Positions 53,601 through 61,650 of a stretch of 64,000 bases of DNA are shown here, piece after piece; positions within the stretch are counted from its first letter, which is position 1; the number at the start of each line of letters is the position of its first letter. This DNA is from Allomesorhizobium sp043769475 (lineage in GTDB: Bacteria > Pseudomonadota > Alphaproteobacteria > Rhizobiales > Rhizobiaceae). The stretch covers positions 3,720,001-3,784,000 of the forward strand of contig NZ_CP171729.1 in the NCBI RefSeq assembly GCF_043769475.1. Direction: 5' to 3'. The translations under genes were made by a program, and so were the position numbers. The notes beneath the pieces were generated by a model. That model ran no database searches and was not told the origin of the DNA. It saw only the letters and a program-made list of their open reading frames with translations.

Positions 53601-54233
53601 AAATATCCTTTCGTGCGCGACGCCGCCAGCAACGCGCAGATCGGCGAGTTCGCGCAGCTCTTCGGCCCGAACGGGCTGATGGACAAGTTCTTCGCCGAAC
53701 ATCTTGCGCCGATCGCCGACATGAGCGGCGAGGCTTGGGACTGGCAGAAGGACACGAGGCTGGGGCGGGAGCTTTCGCGCGACACGCTGCGGCAATTCCA
53801 GCGCGCGGCCGAAATCCGCAGCGCCTTCTTTCCCGACGGCGGGCCGACCCCAAACGTCCAGCTGACCGTCGCGCCGCACACCATCTCCAGAGACTCCGAG
53901 GCGCTGTTCGAGGTCAACCAGATCGTCATCCAGACGTCCATGGCCGGCAACGCGCCGCAAACCTTCGCCTGGCCCGGCAATGGCGGGTCGGGAACCGCGA
54001 ACATCAGCATCTATCCCGAAATTCCCGGCCGCGAGACGCGCATCGGCAGGGACGGACCATGGGCCCTGATGCGCCTGATCGACGCCGGCTCGGTCAAGCG
54101 CAGCGGCGAGGAACTGATCGCGCGGTTCCTGGTCGGTGGGCGCGAGGTCTCCTACAAGATCAGGGTCGGCTCCTCATACAATCCGCTTTTCCTTCCAGCG
54201 CTCAGCGAATTCAGATGCCCAGCCGCGTTTTGA
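50607..54233 (+). CDS. tssM: Type VI secretion membrane complex protein TssM (IcmF)
   Basis: A 1208-residue inner-membrane protein that spans the periplasm and forms the T6SS channel with TssL and TssJ. Membrane helices are at about residues 16-34, 48-66 and 433-453. A Walker A motif GPPGAGKT is at 125-132 in the cytoplasmic domain, with DTAGRYTTHDSDSE as the Walker B-like region, so ATP binding is likely. The long periplasmic part ends with the IcmF C-terminal beta domain (VGSSYNPLFLPALSEFRCP). The ATG abuts the tssL stop. Length is typical. Confidence 0.95.
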   Translation: MNLKSLITSWLKKSPVILGLLCFGLAVWFGGPLIALGESRPFEPVWLRVTIIAVGVAIVGVFYAVRYIRKRRAEKAIENALKSSEDKSGDGQVLATRMSEAIETLKRSSGKQSFLYELPWYVIIGPPGAGKTTALVNSGLKFPLAGKDGAASITGVGGTRYCDFWFTEDAVLIDTAGRYTTHDSDSETDRKSWLSFLSLLKENRTKQPINGVVLAISVEDLLTLPADELAAHADAIRKRLFELHQELKIDFPVYALFTKADLVEGFREYFGGFTESRRRKVWGATFQTQDRTKNHVSDVPSELDALIKRLTEELPDRLHEEPDAISRIAIFGFPAQVAALREKLSEFLNRIFEPTRYQTNANLRGFYFSSGTQEGTPIDQVLGAMGRKLAIDSGGQHLSGRGKSFFLHDLLTQVIFAESGWVSFDKGAVRRAALLRYGGMAAIACISVLTLGAWGWSYASNKALITAAGSAVEDYRVDAGQELGRTEISGVEPISGSDLGVITSLLTQLRDIPAGYAHRDEDTPLGESFGLSQRDRLLAASEATYRNALETMLRSRLILRLEQQILSSIADPTVVYEALKVYLMLGGEAPKVEDDFVIAWMTQDWETNLLPGKANEGYRQQLTENLQAMLELGRSHSPAFELNGKLVKEAQASLARMKMADRAYALIKSSAYSAGLRDYDIGSQAGTDALLVFETRDGSDISQMKIPGLYSYAGFHNFFFKQLEAVAAKLESENWVMGDAGKQSGVETQFQRLGIELLDRYSRDFIEAWEKALANLKLKSISQDKPDYLVLAAASSEATSPIRQLLESIQAETALTQSREEEAPPEPASENGAEAAANAAAVAKQIAPDPTGGLARIGINLALRKSEVRAGDVESMAASGVSNPGSNIEAYFKPYHNWVQGDPGNRPIDVLLKNLYDVRESLLVIANYPSQSGPANEKLRLQVVNLRGTISRLPKPFAVMVAEAVEEFEGEEAGSSKSQLNQALASGVTKFCQRVVSGKYPFVRDAASNAQIGEFAQLFGPNGLMDKFFAEHLAPIADMSGEAWDWQKDTRLGRELSRDTLRQFQRAAEIRSAFFPDGGPTPNVQLTVAPHTISRDSEALFEVNQIVIQTSMAGNAPQTFAWPGNGGSGTANISIYPEIPGRETRIGRDGPWALMRLIDAGSVKRSGEELIARFLVGGREVSYKIRVGSSYNPLFLPALSEFRCPAAF

Positions 54234-54272
54234 AGCTTGCTTCGCACCCATCCATGCAGGAAGAGCTGTAGA

Positions 54273-54941
54273 ATGGGCTTCGGCGTTTTCGGAAAGCTCC
54301 CCCAGAAACGCGACTTCGTCACATTCAACGTGCCGCGCGCCACGCTCGAACCCTTCGAGACGTGGCTGCAATCGGCGGTCGCCGCCAGCCGCAGCGCATT
54401 GGGCGGCTCCTGGCAGGAGCATTATCTGGTCTCGCCCATCTGGCGCTTCTGGATCGGCGGCGACATTCTGGGCTCGACCTGCGCCGGATCGCTGGTCCCT
54501 TCGGTCGACGGCATCGGCAGGTTTTTTCCGCTGACGATCCTCTATTGCGCCGAAATCGGGGAGGACATGCCGCCGCCGCCCTTCGACCCATTGGACGACT
54601 GGTACACGGCAATCGAAACGCGTCTGCTCGGCGTCCTGGACGACAAGGCGGAGGTGCAGGTCGACCGTCTGACCGAGGGGCTTCTTGCCCCGGATAGCGA
54701 CGCCCAGCCGCCGGAGCCGCGGCCGCTGCCGGTCAAGCGCGGCCGGGTCTGGCAGGAGGATGGCGTCGGCGCCGGCGCTCTTCTCGCCGGCCTCGTTGCG
54801 GCCGACTACTGGGCTTCGGCTTCCGGCAAGAGCTTCTGGTGGACGAATGGCGGCACGGCGGCTGAGCCGCTCGTCTATGTCCGCAACGCGCTGCCCGATC
54901 CCTTTTTTTATGTCGATATGATAAAAGGCAAGTCAGGCTGA
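54273..54941 (+). CDS. tagF: Type VI secretion-associated protein TagF
   Basis: A 222-residue protein from the ATG at 54273 (MGFGVFGKLPQKRDFVTFNV), the characteristic TagF start (GxFGKLPxxGDF). WRFWIGGDILGSTCAGSLVPSVDGIGRFFPL is also diagnostic. TagF represses T6SS assembly post-translationally by acting on Fha and related proteins. In Agrobacterium TagF is fused to the PppA phosphatase; here the phosphatase is a separate downstream gene. It lies 39 bp after tssM and 84 bp before pppA. Confidence 0.92.
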   Translation: MGFGVFGKLPQKRDFVTFNVPRATLEPFETWLQSAVAASRSALGGSWQEHYLVSPIWRFWIGGDILGSTCAGSLVPSVDGIGRFFPLTILYCAEIGEDMPPPPFDPLDDWYTAIETRLLGVLDDKAEVQVDRLTEGLLAPDSDAQPPEPRPLPVKRGRVWQEDGVGAGALLAGLVAADYWASASGKSFWWTNGGTAAEPLVYVRNALPDPFFYVDMIKGKSG

Positions 54942-55025
54942 ACGGATGACAGGATCGAAAGCCTATATGCGCGCTGCCGGATCGCTTGTCGTCCAAGGGA
55001 CCGCGACAGGACGGGATGGCGAGCC

Positions 55026-55787
55026 ATGAACCGGGCCGTGTTCGACGTCGACAGCTGCGGCATGACACATACCGGACGGATCCGCGATCTCAACGAGGAC
55101 CGCTACCTGGTGAAGGCCGACAGCGGCGTGTTCGCCGTCGCCGACGGAATGGGCGGCCACGATGCGGGCGAGATCGCCAGCACCAGCATCGTGGAGCACC
55201 TGAAGTCGATCGGCATTCCGAGTTCGGCGCCCGATCTTCGCGCGCGCTTCGAGGACCGGGTGACCTTGGCCAATCGCGAGATCCGAGCGATCTCGGCCTC
55301 GCGCAAGGCCGGCACGATCGGTTCGACGCTGGCCGCCCTGTTGGCGTTCGAGTATCAATATGCCTGCATGTGGGCCGGCGACAGCCGCATCTACATGCTG
55401 CGCGACGGCCGCTTCTCGCAATTGTCGCGCGACCATACCGAAGTGCAGGATCTGCTCGACAAGGGGCTGCTCAGCCCGGCGGAAGCCGAGAACTGGCCGC
55501 GGCGCAACGTCATCACCCGCGCGATCGGTGCAATGGAAGATCCCATGCTCGACATTGCCCACGGCAAGATCCAGCCGGACGACAGGTTTCTTATCTGCAG
55601 CGACGGGCTGACTGCCCACGTTTCCGACGACGAAATCCGTGATACGCTGAGCGCGCGCTCGGCGCAGGAAGCCTGCAAGGTCCTGATCGATCTGACGCTC
55701 GAGCGCGGCGCCACGGACAATGTGACGGTGGTGATCGTGCGGTTTCGGGTGAACGCCGAGGGAAAGCGGGACCGGTGGTTGGGATGA
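55026..55787 (+). CDS. pppA: PP2C-type Ser/Thr phosphatase PppA
   Basis: A 253-residue metal-dependent phosphatase. The PP2C metal-binding motifs are all present: TGRIRDLNEDRYLV, VADGMGGHDAGEIAST, CMWAGDSRIYMLRDGRF, CSDGLTAHVSDDEI and GATDNVTVVIVRF. In T6SS loci PppA dephosphorylates Fha and opposes the PpkA kinase. The next gene, 12 bp away, encodes that kinase, so the pair is probably co-expressed. The protein is soluble, without membrane segments. Start at 55026 is supported by GACGGGATGGCGAGCC and the conserved N-terminus. Confidence 0.92.
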   Translation: MNRAVFDVDSCGMTHTGRIRDLNEDRYLVKADSGVFAVADGMGGHDAGEIASTSIVEHLKSIGIPSSAPDLRARFEDRVTLANREIRAISASRKAGTIGSTLAALLAFEYQYACMWAGDSRIYMLRDGRFSQLSRDHTEVQDLLDKGLLSPAEAENWPRRNVITRAIGAMEDPMLDIAHGKIQPDDRFLICSDGLTAHVSDDEIRDTLSARSAQEACKVLIDLTLERGATDNVTVVIVRFRVNAEGKRDRWLG

Positions 55788-55799
55788 CGCCGACGCAGG

Positions 55800-58142
55800 A
55801 TGGATCCCATGTCCTCTGACGGGAAAACCCGCATCATCGTGAACAACAGCCTCGATCCGGGCGTGCAGCTGAACGACACCTATGAGATCGACGCCCGCAT
55901 CGCCTCGGGTGGAATGGGCGAGGTCTATCGCGGCCACAACATCCAGACCGGCGAACCGGTGGCGATCAAGGCGATCCTGCCGGAACTCGCCGACAACGAG
56001 GCGATATACGCCTTGTTCAAGAAGGAAGCGACCATACTCGGCCGCCTGCACCACGAAACCATCGTCCGCTACTACTCGTTTTCGCGCGACCCGCGCATCG
56101 GCCGGCCCTATCTGGCGATGGAGTTCGTCGACGGCCAGTCGCTCGCCGACCGCATTTCGCTTGGTCCGCTGAGCGCGGCCGAGGCGCGGACGCTGTTCGT
56201 GCGGGTGGCCGACGGCCTGGCGCTGGCGCACAACGCGGGCGTCGTCCACCGCGATCTTTCACCGGACAACATCATCCTGCAGAACGGTGACGTCAGGCAG
56301 CCGAAGATCATCGATTTCGGCATTGCGCGCTCGGCGGCGGCCGGCGGCGGCACGCTGATCGGCGGCAATTTTGCCGGCAAATACAATTTCGTTTCGCCCG
56401 AACAGCTCGGCATCAAGAACGGCGAGGTCACGGGCCGCTCGGACATATACAGCCTCGGGCTGGTCATGGCCGCAGCGCTTCGCGGCGAGGTGCTCGACAT
56501 GGGCGGCTCCCATGTCGAGGTGGTCGACAAACGGCGCAGCGTTCCGGACCTGACCGGCGTCGACGAAAGCCTGAGGCCGCTGGTCGAGGCCATGCTTCAG
56601 CCCGATCCGGAAAGCCGGCCGCAAAGCGCCTCCGATGTCGCCGAGTGGCTGCGCGCCGGGAGCGCCGGCGCAACGGTGCGTGGCGCCGACGTGTTCGCTT
56701 CGCCCACAATGCCGCCTCTGCCTGCGGCAGCGACATCACAGCAAGGAACGTGGGTTCAGCCCTCGCCGGAGGCATCGCAGCCGCCCGGCGGATCGCAACC
56801 GCCCGCTTCCGCAGCGCAATTTCCCGCATCCCTGCCTCCGGCCGCCGCACCGTCGCAGCCTTTCGCGGGCTCAACCGGCTGGCCGGATCAAGCGAGCGCT
56901 TTTCCGGCATCGCAGCCGTCGCAATCTCCCTTCGGCGGCCCGGGCCCGAACGCGGGATCGCCGTTCAGGCAATCGGAATCGCCCTTTGGCGACGCCCCGC
57001 CGCCGCAGCTTGCCGGAGAGCCGGGCATGGGCGGAACCGGCCAGGCGCCGCCTACGCGGGCGGGTTCCGCCAGATACGCGATGTTGGGCGGAGCGCTGGC
57101 GCTGTTGCTCGCGGGCGGAGCGGGCGCGGCCTACATGCTCGGCTATATCGGGCCTGCCGATCAAACCGAGATCGCGCGGCAGGATCCTGTGGCCCCGCCG
57201 CCTGTAATGGAAAAGCCGGCCGAGAATCCGCCGCCCGCGACGCTGCCGCCGGGCACCACATTCGAGGACATCCTGAAAGAGACAGCGCCCGCCGAGTTGC
57301 AGGAAACCGGCCGGCCGCCGGATGCCCAGCCGCCGGTAGAAACCGCGCCGCCCGAGACGGTGCAGGAGGCCAAGGCTCCGACTGACGAGCGGCCGGAAGC
57401 CCTGGAGCCAGCTCCGCCGATCACGGACGAGCCTTCTGTCGACGCCGGGCCGCCGCCGGAGACGACCCAGCCGAGTGTGGAAGAAACGCAGGAAGCCGCA
57501 AACCGGATGTCAGACACGGTGGATTTCGGCGTCTCGGAGATGCGCGACTATGATGGCGGCAGTTGCTTCTTCGCGGCAGTCACCACGGTTTCGGACGATG
57601 CCATCGACATAAAGGGGTTCGGCCTGTCGGCGGAACCTTTCGAGAAGCTCTACGCGACGCTGAAGAAATCCAGCCCGATCGAACCCGAGATAAACGGGCA
57701 TCTGATCACCGACGCCCAATGCGCGGTGGCCGACTTCCTGAAGAGCGTGCAGCCGTCGGCCAGGAACAACCCGTCGCTGACGCTGACAGCCGACAATCTG
57801 CAACTGGGCGAAAGCCTTGTCGCGACCGTTCAGAAGCCCGCAAGCGGCGTTCTCGATCTGATCCTCGTCGACGGTGACGGCTTCGCCTACAACATGGACA
57901 GCTATGCCGAGCGGACGACGAGCGGCGACACCGACATTTTCGAGATGACGTTCAACGACCGGCGCATCAGGCAGGAATCGCCCGAGATGCTGATCGCGAT
58001 CACCAGCGACACCGGCCTGCATGTGCCGGAGGGCAGGACGCCGGCGCGCGCCGCCGACCTGTTTCCCAAGCTCGCTCGCGAAATCAAGGGCATGAACGGC
58101 GAGGTAGGGCTCGACTTCGGCTATTTCCGGCTGAACCGATAG
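55800..58142 (+). CDS. ppkA: Transmembrane Ser/Thr protein kinase PpkA with an unusual periplasmic domain
   Basis: A 780-residue receptor-type kinase. The kinase domain (about residues 28-290) has the glycine loop SGGMGEVY, K57, HRDLSPDN at 150-157 and DFG at 172-174. A Pro/Ser/Gln-rich linker leads to a membrane helix at about 426-451, then an acidic Pro-rich stretch. The periplasmic domain at about 565-780 has C589 (DYDGGSCFF) and C641 (AQCAVADF). Its C-terminal domain resembles that of the TonB-like protein encoded convergently. It should phosphorylate the T6SS FHA protein or TssL; the periplasmic domain probably senses an unknown signal. A start at 55809 is also possible. Confidence 0.9.
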   Translation: MDPMSSDGKTRIIVNNSLDPGVQLNDTYEIDARIASGGMGEVYRGHNIQTGEPVAIKAILPELADNEAIYALFKKEATILGRLHHETIVRYYSFSRDPRIGRPYLAMEFVDGQSLADRISLGPLSAAEARTLFVRVADGLALAHNAGVVHRDLSPDNIILQNGDVRQPKIIDFGIARSAAAGGGTLIGGNFAGKYNFVSPEQLGIKNGEVTGRSDIYSLGLVMAAALRGEVLDMGGSHVEVVDKRRSVPDLTGVDESLRPLVEAMLQPDPESRPQSASDVAEWLRAGSAGATVRGADVFASPTMPPLPAAATSQQGTWVQPSPEASQPPGGSQPPASAAQFPASLPPAAAPSQPFAGSTGWPDQASAFPASQPSQSPFGGPGPNAGSPFRQSESPFGDAPPPQLAGEPGMGGTGQAPPTRAGSARYAMLGGALALLLAGGAGAAYMLGYIGPADQTEIARQDPVAPPPVMEKPAENPPPATLPPGTTFEDILKETAPAELQETGRPPDAQPPVETAPPETVQEAKAPTDERPEALEPAPPITDEPSVDAGPPPETTQPSVEETQEAANRMSDTVDFGVSEMRDYDGGSCFFAAVTTVSDDAIDIKGFGLSAEPFEKLYATLKKSSPIEPEINGHLITDAQCAVADFLKSVQPSARNNPSLTLTADNLQLGESLVATVQKPASGVLDLILVDGDGFAYNMDSYAERTTSGDTDIFEMTFNDRRIRQESPEMLIAITSDTGLHVPEGRTPARAADLFPKLAREIKGMNGEVGLDFGYFRLNR

Positions 58143-58162
58143 CCGGCTAAAGGCTTGGCGGA

Positions 58163-59641
58163 TCAGCGGACGCTGAACGCTTCGACCGCGATATTCAGCT
58201 CCGCGTCGCTGGCCGCCACCTGCCTGGCCAGCCGGGCAAAGAACTCGCCCGCCGGCTGGTCTACCTCGTTGCGCAGCATCGGCACCGCGCGGTCGGAAGC
58301 GATGGCGATCAGCAATTGCTGCGTTCGCACCGGACCGCCGGTGAGGAACACCGGCAGGCTGAAGCGCCGTTCCGTCCGGCTGGCGGCGGAAATGAACTCG
58401 TCGGCCAGTTGTACGCGGCCTTCGTCGTCCACCAGAAGCAGATGAACCTTTTGCTCCCCGGCGTCGAGAATGCTGCCGGAAAGCACCGTCCCGCTCGGCA
58501 CCTCGGGCGTGTCGAGGCGGAGGGACAACGAGAACTCCGGATAGCCATCCGATTTGCGGATGAATCCCAGCGCCTGACACTGCGCTTCGGCCAGTTCGCC
58601 CGAACGGATGTTGGCCGGTGCGCCGGAAATCTTGGCATATGCCCGCGCGAAGTCCACGTGGCGCGACGCCTCCGTCCCGAAGGTGCGGAACTCCACCTTG
58701 TCGTGGCGGGTTGGGAGCGCCGCGAAGCAGTCGCCGCCATCGAAGCGCCTGATGAAATCAACCGCGTCCCGGTATGGATCTGGCTGCGGTGCCACCCTCT
58801 CGGCACTCGACGAATCCGGGCGCTCCGGAGTAAGAAGCGCCGTCTGGAGCGGCGGCTCCGCCGGCCGTATCGCTTCGAGCCTGCGCGGCGGAACAGCCGG
58901 GGAAAGCCGCTCGGCGGCGGCCGGGATCCTCTGTGTGGGCCGAGCGAGCGCCGCGACTTCCTGGGTAGCGCGGGAAGGTGTTTGCTCCGTGCGGGCCGCG
59001 TTCGTTGTAGCCGGCGCCACGGCGGACGGCGACTGGACAGGCGACGCGCTTTCCCGCTCGGCTGCGACGGTTTCCGCCAGTACGGAAGTGGACGGCGAAA
59101 GAGCGGGCTGGTCCGAAGCCAATACGCTTTCCACAGCGATGACGGCAGCGGCGGCCACTTCGGTAGCGGTGGGCTCCAGGCGCGCGGCGCTTGCCGGAGA
59201 GACGCGCGACAGGCGGGCAGACGATATCGGTTCCGCCGCGCGATCCGCCCGCTCCTCCGCGATCGTTGCCACGGCAGAACTCGGCCGGAGGGTTGCAGCC
59301 GCCGCGGTTTCCGCCCGGGACGGCGCTACCGGCTGGGCGAGTTCCCGCTGCACAGCCACGGCGGTCGCGATCTCCCGCGCATTCACGCGCTCCGATGCCA
59401 TTGGCGCGATGCGTTCAACAGCTTCGGAACGCACCTGCACGGCCGCCACCCGCTCGGCGGCAGGGGCGACCGGCGCGACGGCGGACGCCGGCGCGTCCGA
59501 AAAGATGAAGTCGGTGCGCACCGCATCCCGCCGGTAGGTCTCGAACAGCATCGCAGCCGCACCGGCCGCGCCCGCATGCAGGGCAAGCGAGGCGATGACG
59601 GCTATGGCCCAGTAGCGCCGTCCGGGTTCGGCGGCGCTCAT
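58163..59641 (-). CDS. TonB-like periplasm-spanning protein sharing a domain with PpkA
   Basis: A 492-residue protein. One N-terminal membrane helix contains S18 and H22 in VIASLALHAGA, the SxxxH spacing of the TonB anchor that contacts ExbB. Residues about 45-290 are low-complexity Ala/Val/Glu/Arg/Pro, suited to spanning the periplasm. The C-terminal domain (about 290-492) is not a TonB C-domain. It matches the PpkA periplasmic domain: FDGGDCFAAL (C305), AEAQCQALGF (C355), VHLLLVDDEGRVQL and QLLIAIASD. It is last in an operon with two exbD genes and exbB and converges on ppkA with a 20-bp gap. Its partner is unknown. Confidence 0.82.
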   Translation of the reverse strand: MSAAEPGRRYWAIAVIASLALHAGAAGAAAMLFETYRRDAVRTDFIFSDAPASAVAPVAPAAERVAAVQVRSEAVERIAPMASERVNAREIATAVAVQRELAQPVAPSRAETAAAATLRPSSAVATIAEERADRAAEPISSARLSRVSPASAARLEPTATEVAAAAVIAVESVLASDQPALSPSTSVLAETVAAERESASPVQSPSAVAPATTNAARTEQTPSRATQEVAALARPTQRIPAAAERLSPAVPPRRLEAIRPAEPPLQTALLTPERPDSSSAERVAPQPDPYRDAVDFIRRFDGGDCFAALPTRHDKVEFRTFGTEASRHVDFARAYAKISGAPANIRSGELAEAQCQALGFIRKSDGYPEFSLSLRLDTPEVPSGTVLSGSILDAGEQKVHLLLVDDEGRVQLADEFISAASRTERRFSLPVFLTGGPVRTQQLLIAIASDRAVPMLRNEVDQPAGEFFARLARQVAASDAELNIAVEAFSVR

Positions 59642-60072
59642 TGTCCGATGCTCCCGGTAGTCTCCTCGGCGCTGAGCGTCACGATGCGCACGGCTATGCC
59701 GGCGGCGCGCATCTCTTCGACGACCGCGAGGAAAGAGGCGGCCGAATATTCGCGGTCGGCGACGATGTTGAGGACCGGCCAGTTTGAACTCGCCGCCCGC
59801 GCCACGACCGCCGCGGTATCGACCGGCACATCATCGAGAAAAAGCCTGCCTGTTCCGTCGATCAGAAGCAGCGGGCGCGGCAGGCGCTCGGGCGGCAGGC
59901 GCTCCGTGCGCGGCGGCGCGACGGCGGTCTCGTTGCCGCCGACGATCGATCCGGTGACGATGAAGAAAAACAGCAGCAAAAGGATGATGTTGATGGTGGC
60001 GAACGGGAAATCGAGCTTGTCCTGCCGCCTGACAGAACGCAGCATCGTCCTGTTCCCGCCGGACGCCGTCAC
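59638..60072 (-). CDS. ExbD/TolR-family protein lacking the membrane aspartate
   Basis: A 144-residue protein with one membrane helix (FPFATINIILLLLFFFIVTG) and a periplasmic ExbD/TolR domain (LLLIDGTGRLFLDDVPV...VLNIVADREYSAASFLAVVEEMRAAGI). Where canonical ExbD and TolR have the proton-carrying Asp, this protein has Asn at residue 28 (TINII aligning with LIDVI of its neighbour). It overlaps the upstream exbD by four bases and the TonB-like gene by four. It may form a heterodimer with the Asp-containing ExbD next door; that is inference. Confidence 0.86.
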   Translation of the reverse strand: MTASGGNRTMLRSVRRQDKLDFPFATINIILLLLFFFIVTGSIVGGNETAVAPPRTERLPPERLPRPLLLIDGTGRLFLDDVPVDTAAVVARAASSNWPVLNIVADREYSAASFLAVVEEMRAAGIAVRIVTLSAEETTGSIGQ

Positions 60073-60494
60073 TGGCCGGCCGCCCGCTTGCGGATCGTCA
60101 CCGAGGTGAACGACGCCTTCCTGAGCGCATCGAGAACGGTGACGATGTCCTGCACCGTCGCCGTGGCCCTGGTGAACACGATCACGGTTTCCGCGCCTTC
60201 GTGCCGGAGAGCCGCAAGGGTCGCGGCGACGTCGGCGAGCGCGACAGGGTTTCCATTGGCCTGTACGCCGCCGCGCGACACCGAAAGCACCAGATCCGGG
60301 CGGGCGGGCGGCGCCGCCGGTTCAACGGAAGATTCGGCTTCCTGTCCGTATTCGCCGAGCATGATCGACGAATAGGGCTCGATGCTGGAAGACAGCATGA
60401 AGAAGGTAAGCAGCAGGAAAATGACGTCGATCAGCGGAACGAGCATGAAGCGCGCGGTCTGCTTTCGCTGTCCCCTGAGCGCGCTGATCGCCAT
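60069..60494 (-). CDS. ExbD/TolR-family protein with canonical aspartate
   Basis: A 141-residue protein with a basic N-terminus, a membrane helix FMLVPLIDVIFLLLTFFMLS with the conserved Asp at residue 23, and a periplasmic domain ending VQDIVTVLDALRKASFTSVTIRK. ExbD dimers sit inside the ExbB pentamer and use this Asp to couple proton flow to motion. Unlike its downstream neighbour it is catalytically normal. It lies 9 bp downstream of the exbB-like gene and overlaps the second exbD. The function of the complex is unknown. Confidence 0.9.
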   Translation of the reverse strand: MAISALRGQRKQTARFMLVPLIDVIFLLLTFFMLSSSIEPYSSIMLGEYGQEAESSVEPAAPPARPDLVLSVSRGGVQANGNPVALADVAATLAALRHEGAETVIVFTRATATVQDIVTVLDALRKASFTSVTIRKRAAGQ

Positions 60495-60503
60495 CGCCGC
60501 AAC

Positions 60504-61199
60504 TCAGCGTCTCAACGGGACCGGTTCGGCGAACGGCTGCGCGTGGGGCGCGGCGATCGGCGACTGCGCGAACTCGATGCCGCTTCCATAGACGATCTTC
60601 AGTATGGCGCTGTCCATGGCTGCGCGTTCGCGCTCGATCCGGCCTTCGATCCAGCTGGTGAAGAAATAGAGCGGGATGGCGATGGTGAGGCCGAACGCGG
60701 TGGTCGACAGCGCGACCCAGATTCCACCGGCCAACTGCGTCGGGTTGACCACGCCACCCCCGCCCGACATTTCGTTGAAGGCGGCGATCATACCGAGCAC
60801 GGTGCCGAGGAGACCAAGCATGGGCGCTGCCTGCACACAGGTCTCCAGCAGGCGCACGTGCCGGTTCATCGCATCGAGCAGGCCGAGCGCCTTGCCGGTG
60901 GCGACCTCGCGGGCGCGTTCCTTGTCGTTCGGCCATTTGAGCCGCGCGCCGGCGGCTTCGGCCACGACGCGGCCCAGGGCGGAATGGTCGGATGCAGCGA
61001 GCATCTGCGCGCCACCGACATCGCCTGCCTCCCATTTCGCCAACGCCTGATCGGCGGCCTTGCGCCGGCCGACGCCGAGCCGCGACAGCGCAATGAGCTT
61101 GAAGATGGCGACGGCGGTGGCGACGAAGGACAGGACCAGCAGAATGGCGAGGACCGGGCCGCCGATCGAATAGAATTGTCCGATGATGATGTCGCGCAT
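60504..61199 (-). CDS. ExbB/TolQ-family proton channel protein
   Basis: A 231-residue protein with three membrane helices: the first near the N-terminus (GGPVLAILLVLSFVATAVAIF), then a long cytoplasmic loop and the paired helices in VQAAPMLGLLGTVLGMIAAF and LAGGIWVALSTTAFGLTIAI. The GLLGTVLGMI motif is the MotA/TolQ/ExbB signature. With ExbD it forms the proton-driven motor that energises TonB. It lies 25 bp downstream of a secreted-protein gene and 9 bp upstream of the first exbD. Size and motifs are normal, so this is probably a working motor. Confidence 0.93.
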   Translation of the reverse strand: MRDIIIGQFYSIGGPVLAILLVLSFVATAVAIFKLIALSRLGVGRRKAADQALAKWEAGDVGGAQMLAASDHSALGRVVAEAAGARLKWPNDKERAREVATGKALGLLDAMNRHVRLLETCVQAAPMLGLLGTVLGMIAAFNEMSGGGGVVNPTQLAGGIWVALSTTAFGLTIAIPLYFFTSWIEGRIERERAAMDSAILKIVYGSGIEFAQSPIAAPHAQPFAEPVPLRR

Positions 61200-61224
61200 T
61201 GGCTATACCCGCCTGACCCGGACG

Positions 61225-61650
61225 CTATTGGTCGAATGCAATTTCCGAAAGCGAACTCGTCTGCAGATTGTCGAGGCAGATCTGCGTGTCCTGGCCGCCC
61301 GAAACGCATTCGGTCGAGGTGTTGACGAGCACGCGCGATATGTCCTTGCAGCCGAGATCGGCAAACTCGAACTCGACCACCCTGGTTTTGCCGATGGGCA
61401 GCCTGCCGAATTCGAAGATCAGGAGCTTCGCCACCTGCTTGCGGGCGTCGAACACGGCGATTTCATATGAAGCCTTGTCGAGAGCGACTCCGGCGCCGTT
61501 CGTGGCGACGAAGGTGAGCCGGCATCCCGCGCCGGCGTCGGAGGTCTTGTTCAGTTCGATCGCGAGCGGCTTGTCCTGGGCCTGAGCCGCGCCGCCAACG
61601 GCGAACAGCGGTAGCGCCGCGGCGGCAAGAGCGACGGTCACGTTCCGCAC
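61225..61650 (-). CDS. Secreted protein of unknown function heading the ExbB operon
   Basis: A 141-residue protein from a GTG at 61650, preceded by GGGGAGAA. A signal peptide (VRNVTVALAAAALPLFAVGG, cleavage near AQAQD) leads to a mature domain of about 115 residues with CRLTFVATNGAG, KLLIFEFGRLPIGKTRVVEF and two further Cys pairs (LGCKDI, ECVSGGQDTQICLDNL). It looks like a beta-rich periplasmic protein with disulfides. No family is recognised. It is first in the five-gene operon, so it is likely part of the ExbB/ExbD/TonB-like system. Confidence 0.75.
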   Translation of the reverse strand: MRNVTVALAAAALPLFAVGGAAQAQDKPLAIELNKTSDAGAGCRLTFVATNGAGVALDKASYEIAVFDARKQVAKLLIFEFGRLPIGKTRVVEFEFADLGCKDISRVLVNTSTECVSGGQDTQICLDNLQTSSLSEIAFDQ

